From Elysia marginata (taxonomy: Eukaryota > Mollusca > Gastropoda > Plakobranchidae), in assembly GCA_019649035.1 (NCBI GenBank), contig BMAT01013011.1, forward strand, positions 209,196-253,955: DNA of 44,760 nt, given 5' to 3'. Made by a program: the position numbers and the translations under genes. Positions within the stretch are counted from its first letter, which is position 1, and every line of letters starts with the position of its first letter. The notes below the pieces were generated by a model. That model was given only the letters and a program-made list of their open reading frames with translations, searched no databases and was not told the origin of the DNA. Shown here in pieces: positions 35,861 through 44,760 of this stretch.

Positions 35861-36470
35861 AATGTTCTGATTTGACCCTAAATATCTCTGGTTGTCCCTC
35901 TGTTTAACTATCTATTCTCTCATCAGTGTGTTCTGCTTATTATCTTCTCAGCCTATCTTATCTCGTTCATCATCACTTTTGCCCATTTCCTAATCCCTTC
36001 TCCTTCTTTCTGTCTCTCTTTTGTGGTGCCGTTATTTCAAAAAAAAATTAGGTTTTTAATGGCATGACAGGAAACATTTGTAAAGTATTAAGAACATTTT
36101 AGCTGGACAAACATTACTTCCATTGCCCTTAATGTTTACCGTAAAAGAAAACTAAGGTTGTTACTAGCGGTTCAATAAGTTGAGACAAAAGTGTCGAAAA
36201 CTAAACAGCTTAGGCGACCTACAATCTAAAAACAAACTTTCCAAAGGGACTCACATCTTGATTTGAACAATCTGATGCTAATTTGAAATTTCAGGCAGAG
36301 GCTTCGTTCTTACTTTTTTTTTTCTTTTCATCATCCTCATTCTTGCAATTTAAGCACATATAATTTACAGTCCGACCGCTTTTACAATTTTGCAAACTTC
36401 CTCACCATATTTATTGTTATTGACAATCAGTCCAATTATTAATTTCACCACATGAAAACTTCATCTCCAG

Positions 36471-36714
36471 AGTCAGCCCTGTGCTCACCAGGGAGAAGAC
36501 AGCGTTGCTCATGCTTGTCGGCTTCGGTGGTTTCTCCATCATCTTGGCCCTGGTGCACAACAGCATCCGCAAGCACGTGTTCCACGACGAGCACAATCTG
36601 GACACGACGTTTGACGCAGGCGGTAACGTGAGCCTGTCCTTGACAGCGGTGACAGTAGCCTCACAGCTCTTCTGGCCGGGCGATATTCTACATAGTGCGA
36701 CGCTAACTACAAAG
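36471..36714 (+). CDS. DUR3-like urea/proton symporter, exon 2 (partial gene)
   Basis: Internal exon of an SLC5/SSS-superfamily transporter resembling DUR3 urea/proton symporters, integral membrane proteins that couple solute uptake to an ion gradient. One base completes the exon 1 codon, then 81 codons follow without a stop. They give SPVLTREK, a membrane helix (about TALLMLVGFGGFSIILALVH), a charged loop (IRKHVFHDEHNLDT) and FDAGGNVSLSLTAVTVASQ followed by LFWPGDILHSATLTTK. The last part matches the DUR3 block usually read as F.tAGR.v..gL.A..ivSqw.wa..iLqS. The exon ends AAAG|GTGAGA in phase 0, and starts after TCTCCAG. Base composition is clearly GC-richer than the surroundings, as expected for coding sequence. 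The next exon (expected to begin near a GISGPFWY-like sequence) is not in the window. Confidence 0.85.
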
Positions 36715-37090
36715 GTGAGACTTTGTTCGTACTTACCTTCGATGCACTCTTGATCAATTTGTGTAAATTTATATACCAAACTACTTGCCTGTCTCACCGT
36801 TTCAGTCTGTTTGTATCTCCGTCTTTATTTTTTTTCTCTATGCCTCTTAGTCTTCTCTCCCAAAAAGGGAGACGATCATAAACTTGAACCTAGCAAACTT
36901 CGAGACGTTAAGACTGTAGACAGTTTATTTGTCTTAACTCCTGCGCGACAAGGCTGCTGTGGTTTGTCAGCAAGTGGTGTGGTTTCAACTGCTTGAAGGA
37001 GGTGTAGGTCCAGAAGAAATTTTTTCTTGTCTGGAGGACGCATTGGATCATTCCTAGTCTGATTCCTATCCATCTGCTGTCCCAGAATTG
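36715..37090 (+). other. Start of intron 2 of the DUR3-like gene
   Basis: Begins with the donor GTGAGA. No matching acceptor or transporter exon was seen through 44760, so intron 2 would exceed 8 kb. Confidence 0.5.
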
Positions 37091-37099
37091 GGACAAGAC

Positions 37100-37327
37100 A
37101 ATCATGCAAAGACCGCCTTTACGATGCACAAGTGGAAGCTGAAAGTCTCTATAATGTGCCACCGATGTATTCATACTCCTGAAACAACAGATTATATTGC
37201 TTTAAACTGCCCAGTTATAAAACTAGACGGTGTATATGCGATAGTCCATTATGATAGTGAAGACCCGGTAGCTTGGATTAACAAACATAATCTTGAGGTG
37301 CAGCCATACGATATTACTATATTTTGA
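37100..37327 (+). pseudogene. Possible LINE reverse-transcriptase C-terminal fragment
   Basis: A plus-strand frame reads MHKWKLKVSIMCHRC followed by HTPETTDYIALNCP. This resembles the zinc-knuckle tail after the thumb in some LINE polymerases (R..MH.KLk...sp.C.C....qT.EHiLq.CP). The spacing C-x2-C and the final NCP fit, but the usual His is Tyr and upstream sequence is out of frame. The frame runs on to 37327 without further resemblance. It could be chance. Confidence 0.35.
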
Positions 37328-40300
37328 TTTAGTTATGAAACAGCTTGCAATAGAATTGAATATAAATGTCACAGTAATAACAAAATATCCCTCGTTTTTT
37401 CCTTAATCACTTATACAAGCACAATCATGTAAGTACAATCTAAATTCTGGCGCTGAAGTTTAAAACCCTACTGACGAGTTATCTGTGTCGAAATTTTCTT
37501 TCGGAAACAAAAAATCTCTGGCACTGGAACCCTAGACCTCGTAGACAAAAATGAAGACTAGAACGAAAAGTAGGAGCAGGAGAAGTACGGATTTTTTAAA
37601 GAGATTCAGATTTCAGAGGCGAGAAGCAGATGTCTAAGGACACATGCATGTCCATAAAGCTGACGCTTGGTTGGTAACGGAAAAGCTGTAACTTGTTTGT
37701 ATCAATCCATCTCAAACAGTTTTCTTTACATGCATAGGCAGATTTATTTGTATACATAAACTCTCAGATAACCAGGTTAAATGAAGCATCAATCGTCTAG
37801 ACTAGTATTTAGTTAGAGAGTCCGTTAATAAAACACGTCTCTATGATGAGACTCGATATTTTGCTACAGAAAGCTAAAATAATTGAACATGCTAATCCTT
37901 TTCAAAGAAAAAAAATTAGAAAGCGTTATAAACGTAAATATGACTTGTTGGAATGCTTTAGCCTCATGCTTTTCCCTCAAGAAATGACTGGCCAGTGGCT
38001 TTATTATTATGCGACACACACACACTCTCTACGATCTTTCGTAATCGGCAAATGCAGTCTTATTTTGACTGCATAGTCAGTGCGTAGATAACTGACACAT
38101 TAATATGGACGTCCAAGCTCAAAACCAAGACCTGATTGATTCCAAAGTCAGCATTGGGTCCAATCGGCTACGAAACCTATGCAAATATAAAGTGAAAAGC
38201 GTGCCCATGGATCAAACAAGAAGTAATGTGATACATTTCATTTCCCATCAGCAACCAACCCATCTCCAGAAAGAAGTTAAGAAAGGTAAAAAGGCCAACA
38301 CTCATGCAGCCCGGGGGGAGGGGGGGGGGGTTCCGTTCTGACAGCTTTTGACCTTTGCTTGATAAGATTCGTGCATAATCAAAACCGAATCAAATTTAAC
38401 TTATTACGCCCTACGCACCACCCACATTATCTCCCCTTTTCTGCGCTCTGTGACGTCTTGCGACGCCTTTCTCGGTTTGCCGTAACAAAGTGGCTATCTC
38501 TAAGAGGATCAGTCGCGTCAATCAGCACTTGTAGGCGCGGCTTTTGTCACTAAAGAGTAAACCCTCAAGAGGACAGAGTTTTCAACCTCTAGTAGCACCT
38601 TAACAAGTTTAAATTTAGCCTATGTGCTTTGCTTTGTAAAGTCAGCCGCGACTAGATTCGAGCAAAGTTACCTCGTTACAAAGTTTTAGAGATAATAAAC
38701 TTAAGAGAATTTAGTTGTTAAAGTTTAGTTAATAATGTAGAAAATCACTCCCATGACTGGTGCCGCCCCCCCCTCCCCCTTAAGCAGAACCGTTTTATAA
38801 CTTGAGTTGATGTGTTAATCAATCAGAGTATATCAACACAAATGTCTGTTAATATCAGGGAAAGTAAATTCCACTAAAATTTTCGAGTCGCATATTGAAA
38901 GATTATCATGTTGTTTGGCACTTTTTAAAACTAGTAACATCTCCCGCGACTGTAGGTTACGCGTGCTTTAATTTTGTTAAGCCTACATTTTATAATTTAT
39001 TATGTAAAATGGTTCACCCTAATTAGTCTTATCATTTTGAAAAGAGACATAAATGCGTGCATAACTTTAGAGGGCTTCTCAAGATCTTTTGATTGCTGTG
39101 TACAAGCTAAATCAAAAACTTTCGAAGCTAGACTCCTGTTTTGGAACTGCTAATAATTTAAACATAAACAACACACAGCTTTTCAAGACGTATCGAGTTC
39201 TCTATTCTCATGGCTAATTATAATAATAAATATCTAAAAGTATAAGTTTCTAGATATTTTTAAAAATTGTTGTTGTTTTTTTTTTCGTCTCTCAAAACTA
39301 CGCGAGCTGCCTGCATGCCAAAACCTCAAAGTAAATAAACACCTAACATTAAGCAAAGTAAGAATAGGAAGGTTTTGATACAGAGCTGGGTTCCGAATGC
39401 GTGCAGAATTTTTTATTATCCATTCTTTTTTTTAAGAAACGAAGGCATTGCATCGGTACCATTTTTATCTTTATTTAACAGCACTTTCATATATTGTTAT
39501 TTCATGGGTTTGGCAAGATTTCTCCATTTTCCTGTTTGATTTTGATAAGAAAAAAAATAAAATCATTAAATTGAGAAGCTTTTTCCTTAATTCATCGAGT
39601 TTCTTTTCTCTATACCTCTAGACATAAGTTATCCTCTCTTTCTTTCCACCCACTAAAAAAAATCAAGAAATAAGAGCTATTTATCAATAATTGATGGGAA
39701 AAATTTAAAGAGTATCTCACTTAAAATTAACAGCACCAATATTCTTTAAATATTAAAGATCGTGTTAGTTTACCAAGTTTTACAATTTGCTTTAAGAAAG
39801 TAAATAGCGCCTATAAAAAATCAGTAAGAGCGAATTCAGTCACTTGGGGCTAATATTTTCAACCTATTAAAATGGTTAGTGTGTTAACAATGAATCCTTA
39901 GGGGGAAAGGGTTTTTTGTGCTATAGACCCTATAATAGACAGTCTGATCCCGTTTAGAAATCTGTTTATCAATTTCAAACCACCCCTTACTTTACCCTAA
40001 AGAATCGATAAGAATCACTTCCTGGTCTTGTCTAACTCGTTCAACTGAACTTTTTTGAAGAGTTCCAGGTTTCAAAACTCAAAATGATAAAAGCGTTTTT
40101 GTACGAGAAAACGTCTTACGGAAATCTTTGATAAACATTTAGGAAAAATTGATTTCATTAAAGGTGTAAATTTTTTTTTTGAACAAATCCCTTTCCTCTT
40201 AGTTTACCTCTTAAGATTATAGAGGCGCCAAGATTCCACTCATTTACCATGGTTTTAAATCTGAACTAACAGAAAAGAATATTGAACTTAAAATTTTTTC

Positions 40301-41591
40301 TCCAATTATTCATCGCTAAGCTTGCTTAAAAATAATTATTACTATTGAGAAGCTAAAGGAAGTTTATATAGCATGGATGGCCACCTACATTAAATTGTAC
40401 AAAAATACATGCTTTAAAAAGCATGTTTAACTGCAAGCTACCTCAAAATACCAGTGAATACGTTTCCAAGCAGCAGCTTGAGAGGCTAGCACTGTTTGTG
40501 TTGTCAGGCCAGGATGCTAGGAATGCAGAGATCTGGTTCAATATCTTTTCTCTCTTTCTTTCTTTCTCTGTCCCTCCGTCTTTTTTTCTCTATACTCGCT
40601 CCAATCATCCTAAGCCCTTAGCCAGTAATATGACAATCATTGACAGCGATACAAGGGCTTACCAACGGCCGTAATAACATTGACATGGATATCAATCGAG
40701 CCGAAATTCCAAATCATCAGGCCAGAACAACCCGAAAAGAGCGAACACTGAAAACTGACTTGTCAAAGAGGAAATAGACAGTTCCTAATTTTTTGGACAT
40801 TGGGCTCTAAGGTTCTAATACTTGTACTAAAATAAATGCGGTAGCGCTGTACCAGGTTTGGCCCACCGCTGACGTATAAGCGGCTAATTAAATAGCCACA
40901 AACACAAGAGAATATTCTTGTTAACCCACTAGTACTGAGCTTGAAATAAACACATTTTAATTGTCCTAGCTTTAATTACGTCTGAATAAAATTAAGAAAG
41001 ACAGCAATAACTGCTTTGAATTAGAGCTAGATTCTAATTAGGAATGAGAGTGAAGCACAAAGTTATCGTTTTTGACCGCAAACAATTGACTTGAAAGAGG
41101 GAATTTGCCATTAGGATAATTTGCGCTCTAATCTCATTCCCAATTGTTCGACCAAAAAGAATGCAGCAAAGAGCTGCACTACATGCCTCAATAATCTCGA
41201 TTTTATGATTCTAGTGTAAATGCTTTTCCAACACATAATTACCTCCGGGCACTGGAAAGACTCAATTGAGGAACAAGCAGAAGGGCTTTATGCCCGCCAA
41301 ATCACTTTTATGCTTCCTTATATTCGTTCCTTAAACTTATTTAACAAAATTACATTAATTATTGGCAGATAACTTGAGAATACACTGTTTCCACCCAAAA
41401 CTTAAATTTGAAAATATCTATGTAATATAAACCTTCGGTTGGCTAATATAATGATGAAGTGATACTGTATCGCTTACAAAATGACGTTCGTGGCAGGTGA
41501 ACCTTGGGATAAATTATGTTTATTGGCGTTATCTTGAATACGCTTAAGATTTGACTGTCCACTCGATCGACCAGGTTGTAACATTTTCGTC
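37328..41591. other. Non-coding stretch downstream of exon 2
   Basis: No gene supported. It contains a palindrome GGACACATGCATGTCC near 37638-37653, a G-rich tract at 38312-38331 and a C-rich tract at 38766-38780. A plus-strand frame at 40423-40674 has a somewhat protein-like start but no recognisable domain or splice signals. Confidence 0.45.
38312..38331. repeat. G-rich tract (GGGGGGAGGGGGGGGGGG)
   Basis: An uninterrupted G run broken by one A. The reverse complement of its core occurs 450 bp downstream at 38766-38780. Confidence 0.9.
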
Positions 41592-41909
41592 GTGGTAGTA
41601 AGCTGCCCGAAGGTCAACATAGCCCTATCCATTAAGGACGTAGGGAACAATAACGTTATTAACCCAGATACCATGGACATTAGAAGATTACGTTGGGATT
41701 TTGTCCTAACTCTGAGGACCTGTCCACTCTACACAACAGTTGTATCCTTGTACACGTACTACGAAAAGTACTTAACGTCTTTTAGAGATGAAGATTCTTC
41801 AGTTATCAGCACGACAGTGGCAGATTCGAAGATTGTTTTTTTTTATACTGTAGTCTCAAACTATGACAATACTGAAATAATTTTGGTGAAGGATATGATA
41901 GTATTGTAA
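41592..41909 (+). other. Unassigned open frame of about 105 codons
   Basis: A plus-strand frame opening at GTG with internal ATG codons (TMDIRRLRWDF, TTVVSLYTYYEKYL). No domain, signal peptide or splice site was recognised. Its minus-strand counterpart is also partly open. It may be an unrecognised mobile-element fragment; it is not called as a gene. Confidence 0.25.
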
Positions 41910-42689
41910 GATTTAAATTAATTTTCATTGCGTATAACTATGTTTAATATTAACCGAAAGAAAACGTAGAATTGAAATCACGGTCATCGTTTTTATTTAA
42001 AAAAATAGTCTTAAAGACTTTCGAGTATGCCTAGAAATTCTTTGACAAAAATTGAAGGCCGTGCTTTTTATGGTTTTGGCGTCTATAGCTGAGACTACAC
42101 ACTCACACAAACACAAAGACTTTAAATTTCACAAAGTATATGTGTATATCTTTTAAAACTTTCTCTCCCCTATTGCAAATTATTCTCATTATTCATTCTG
42201 AACGCTTTCAAGCAGAGATAATGCCTATTTATTTCAGTTTCCGTAGCAAATAACTTAGAAAGGTGTATGTTTTGGTACTTCATAGATTTTGTGTTGCGCA
42301 GACAAACTGATTAATCACCATACATGCCTTAAGGCAAAACACTTACAAAGAAAGAGAAAAATTTATGATTTGGCAACAAAATATCCCATGATTAGAAATG
42401 CCATATGTTTTTCTCAATCATTCATGCTAATGATGATTGTACTTTTAAAGAAGTGATTTAAAGTTTTTTTTATAAATGGTACCCGTTGTGTCACATTGAC
42501 ATCATTTCGATTGTTCATCGATCGTTTTTTATCCTATGCTAATTTTAGTATCTCCTTAATTTGAGCTTTTTATTCAGCTCAATAGGTACTTTTTAATATA
42601 TATTATTCATAGGTAAAAATTACTTGAATTAATCTTGGTGCTGACAAGAAGAATTAACTTGTCTCTCAAAAAATAACTTTTGTCAACTT

Positions 42690-43270
42690 CTCTAAGTTAT
42701 AACTTCAGCGTTCGTCCATAACCATTGACTTCAGCATTGTTGGCCTCCATCATAGCCCTGGTCTCCTGTAGGCCCACATTACGTCTTCCTGAAAGTGAAG
42801 ACTTCATATCGAGCTGGCGGCCCGGCTTCCACACAGCAGAGACTGAGAAATCGCGGACAAGAATGATCTTATCCCCCTTAGCTGCCGTCACGTACAAGCT
42901 TAATTGGTAAATGAAGGGTCTGCCATGTTGGCGAGGCAATCGTCTCCCAAGACAAGGGAGGCAGTCTTGCTGTCATCAAGCGGGACTCACCCATCTAATA
43001 ACAGGCCCGGGATACAGGCCACGCGCGTCTCCACACCTTCTCCCTGAATCCCGCTAGACAAGGGCTTGATTGCCTCTTGCTACGACTCCGATACCCTCTC
43101 ACGCCACATCATCGCTAGGGCTGATGGAATTATTTAGCTGGTCGATCCCCCCGTCCGACAAGGTTCTAGATCCACAGGCGCCAGGGCCTAGAATTGGTGG
43201 TGATGGGGGATGACAGTCTCTGAGATAATTCTACTCCACACCAATCTGGTCTGTGTACGGTCTAATTATT
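42690..43270. other. GC-rich patch of unknown origin, possibly decayed retroelement
   Basis: Base composition shifts to roughly balanced GC in a strongly AT-rich locus, with open frames on both strands near 42697-42939. The minus-strand frame contains AAKGDKIILVRDFSVS, which distantly recalls the GDFNA motif block of LINE endonucleases, but catalytic residues do not align well. No terminal repeats were found. It may be a retroelement relic or a former gene segment. Confidence 0.3.
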
Positions 43271-44152
43271 TCGAGAGCAGCGAGGCTGTATATACGAAGA
43301 CGCTGGTCTAAGAAAAAGCAAGACCGTATTCATTTTGGTCAATACCCGATATTTTCGAGTAAACCATTCCATAAGTTTGATATCTTTGGTTTATAGGTTA
43401 CTTTCCCTTCATAAGACTAAATTTGGTTTAAAATTAATTGTTCTTGATGTAACCAAGAAAACCAAGATGAGCAGTAGACCTGAATTATTTTCCTTTATAC
43501 GAATTCTACAATTTCCGGTCTGACTAAAAAGTTTTGCTTCACGTGTTAAACACAACCAAAACTTTTTGCTCGCCATTCCTTGTTTGTTTGTTTGTTTTTT
43601 TAATCTAGGTTATAAGATTAGAAGGATGAGTCAGTGGTTTTTTTGTGACATGAGTAGCCAGTTTTGACACAAAAAAGAAAATAATAATTAGCGTGGTTGA
43701 ACGAAATAAAATGCTACGTCTTTTGTTGTTATTGGGACATGAAAAGTTGGCTTGTAAATAACGGTAAGCGCATTGAAGTCACTTTTCTTGGAAGACACTC
43801 AAATTGTGATCTGGTAGGGAAAAGATTGAAATTCTGGCTTTATCGGTTATGACTTTGAGACATCCGTGAAATGGTTGCTATAGAAACTAAACAAAATATG
43901 CTACTTGTCAAGAAATAAGGAAATAGAAACATCTATTTATGCATGGAGCTTAAAAAGGGGGTGCGCTGCGCCTTTGCCAGTGTGTTATCGCATATGGATA
44001 TTGGCATAGTTCTACTGTTCTTATTTGCTTTCTAACGTACGCTGAAAGCAGAAAAAAAAATTGAACATAATAATGACGTGTAGAAGTTTAAAAAGTGTGG
44101 CTGTTTTTTTCTTTTGAAAGCATAGAAAGAGAAACTAGGATAGAAAGAAAAG
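43271..44152. other. AT-rich non-coding stretch
   Basis: Contains a (TTTG)n run near 43580-43596 and nothing else recognised. Confidence 0.45.
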
Positions 44153-44154
44153 TA

Positions 44155-44760
44155 GGGAGAGTGGGGCTAGTTGTCACAATTTTCAAAAATATTAATCCCG
44201 TTCAGTCAATTTTCAAAAGAAAAGCTCCAAAGTCGGTCAGAAATTACTTTCATGTTTTGCAAATGTAAAGCCTGTTTGATTTTTTTATTTGCTTTTTTTT
44301 TGGAGGATATAATCTGAGATTTAGATCAGGGTGTATCATGTGACAACTTACCCCACGGTGAGGGCAAGTTGTCACACCTTGTGGGGCAAGTTGTCACTAT
44401 ACATATATTTACATCTAGGGCCTATAAGTGTGGAATATATTTATGATCAAGAAATAAAAGCGAATACATCTACGTGTATTAACTCTCAAAATAACCTTTT
44501 GATCAATCAGAATGCATTCTTCTCTTTGAATTTTGAGGTCATGAAAACGAATAAGGAAATACAGGTAATAAAATGTGGTTTTTTTATTTTCTTTGACAAC
44601 CTATTTTATAAACACATACATTTGACAGCATTTTCTTGAACACAGCATTTATAGAAGTTGAAACATATACACAAATATTTAAAAAATCTCAAATTTGAAA
44701 TTTAAAATATCTAACAAAATTGTTTTAAAATGAAAAGTGTAACCCAGATTGAGAAGAGGA
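44155..44760. mobile_element. Probable left end of a second DNA transposon, cut by the window edge
   Basis: After a TA (44153-44154) comes GGGAGAGTGGGGCTAGTTGT. Its core GGGGCTAGTTGTCAC (44163-44177) is repeated as GTGACAACTTACCCC, inverted (44340-44354), AGGGCAAGTTGTCAC (44361-44375) and GGGGCAAGTTGTCAC (44383-44397). The inverted copy lies about 175 bp inside the proposed end, the same distance as in the pogo-like element at 32380. No transposase was recognised in the remaining sequence; the right end would lie past 44760. Confidence 0.6.

Larger units (their letters stand above)
13080..36470 (+). other. Predicted intron 1 of the DUR3-like gene (23.4 kb)
   Basis: Bounded by GTAAGT at 13080 and by ATCTCCAG ending at 36470. 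No additional exon with recognisable transporter sequence was found inside. It is filled with microsatellites, SINEs, LINE and DNA-transposon remains and includes a 640-base gap, so an exon could be hidden in the gap. The acceptor's pyrimidine tract is weak. Confidence 0.6.

Noticed and set aside
40423..40674. Possible next exon of the DUR3-like gene
   Set aside because: It lacks the expected GISGPFWY-like continuation, has no membrane segments of the family and no convincing acceptor.
1..44760. CRISPR array, operon or bacterial-type genes
   Set aside because: No spaced identical repeats with unique spacers and no dense coding; all tandem repeats seen are eukaryotic micro- or minisatellites.

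Overview
This is an AT-rich animal nuclear window. It has no bacterial-style gene packing, long stretches without coding sequence, GT-AG exon structure, dense microsatellites, tRNA-derived SINEs, LINE remains and pogo/Tigger-like DNA transposon sequence. The repeat content and the protein family of the one recognisable host gene suggest a mollusc, most likely a gastropod. That placement is inference; no species marker is present.

Host gene. One gene is supported on the + strand: the 5' part of an animal DUR3-like (SLC5/SSS superfamily) sodium- or proton-coupled symporter. A TATA box (12811) lies about 100 bp before a strong-Kozak ATG at 12910. Exon 1 (12910-13079) encodes a signal-peptide-like N-terminus and ends at a consensus donor in phase 2. 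Exon 2 (36471-36714) begins in the matching phase and encodes the first transporter membrane segments. The implied intron 1 is 23.4 kb. No later exon could be found, so the rest of the gene probably lies beyond 44760.

Upstream region (1-12800). No gene is supported. It holds (AGG)n, (AAG)n, (GA)n, (GACA)n and (TC)n arrays, a 1.26-kb purine-rich tract with a degenerate ~15-bp repeat (7578-8836), a 400-bp (ACT)n array (9330-9737), a degenerate SINE head and a 58-bp duplication.

Intron 1 (13080-36470). It holds a (TAG)n array, a ~28-bp minisatellite, an intact-looking SINE with target duplications (18707-19004), an inverted pair of a second SINE family (20857-21110 and 23178-23497), a LINE reverse-transcriptase relic (21544-22052), an assembly gap of 640 N inside a GA repeat (26803-27442), a 360-bp (ATA)n array, a third SINE family and palindromes. 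It also holds a nearly complete 3.09-kb pogo/Tigger-like transposon (32380-35466) in antisense orientation. That element has conserved terminal repeats and TA flanks but a decayed transposase.

Downstream (36715-44760). It holds a possible LINE C-terminal fragment, G-rich/C-rich tracts in inverted orientation, a GC-rich patch of unknown origin, and at the right edge (44155 onward) what looks like the left end of a second element with the same arrangement of repeated, inverted terminal motifs as the pogo-like element. The most interesting points are this shared subterminal repeat architecture and the split DUR3-like gene.
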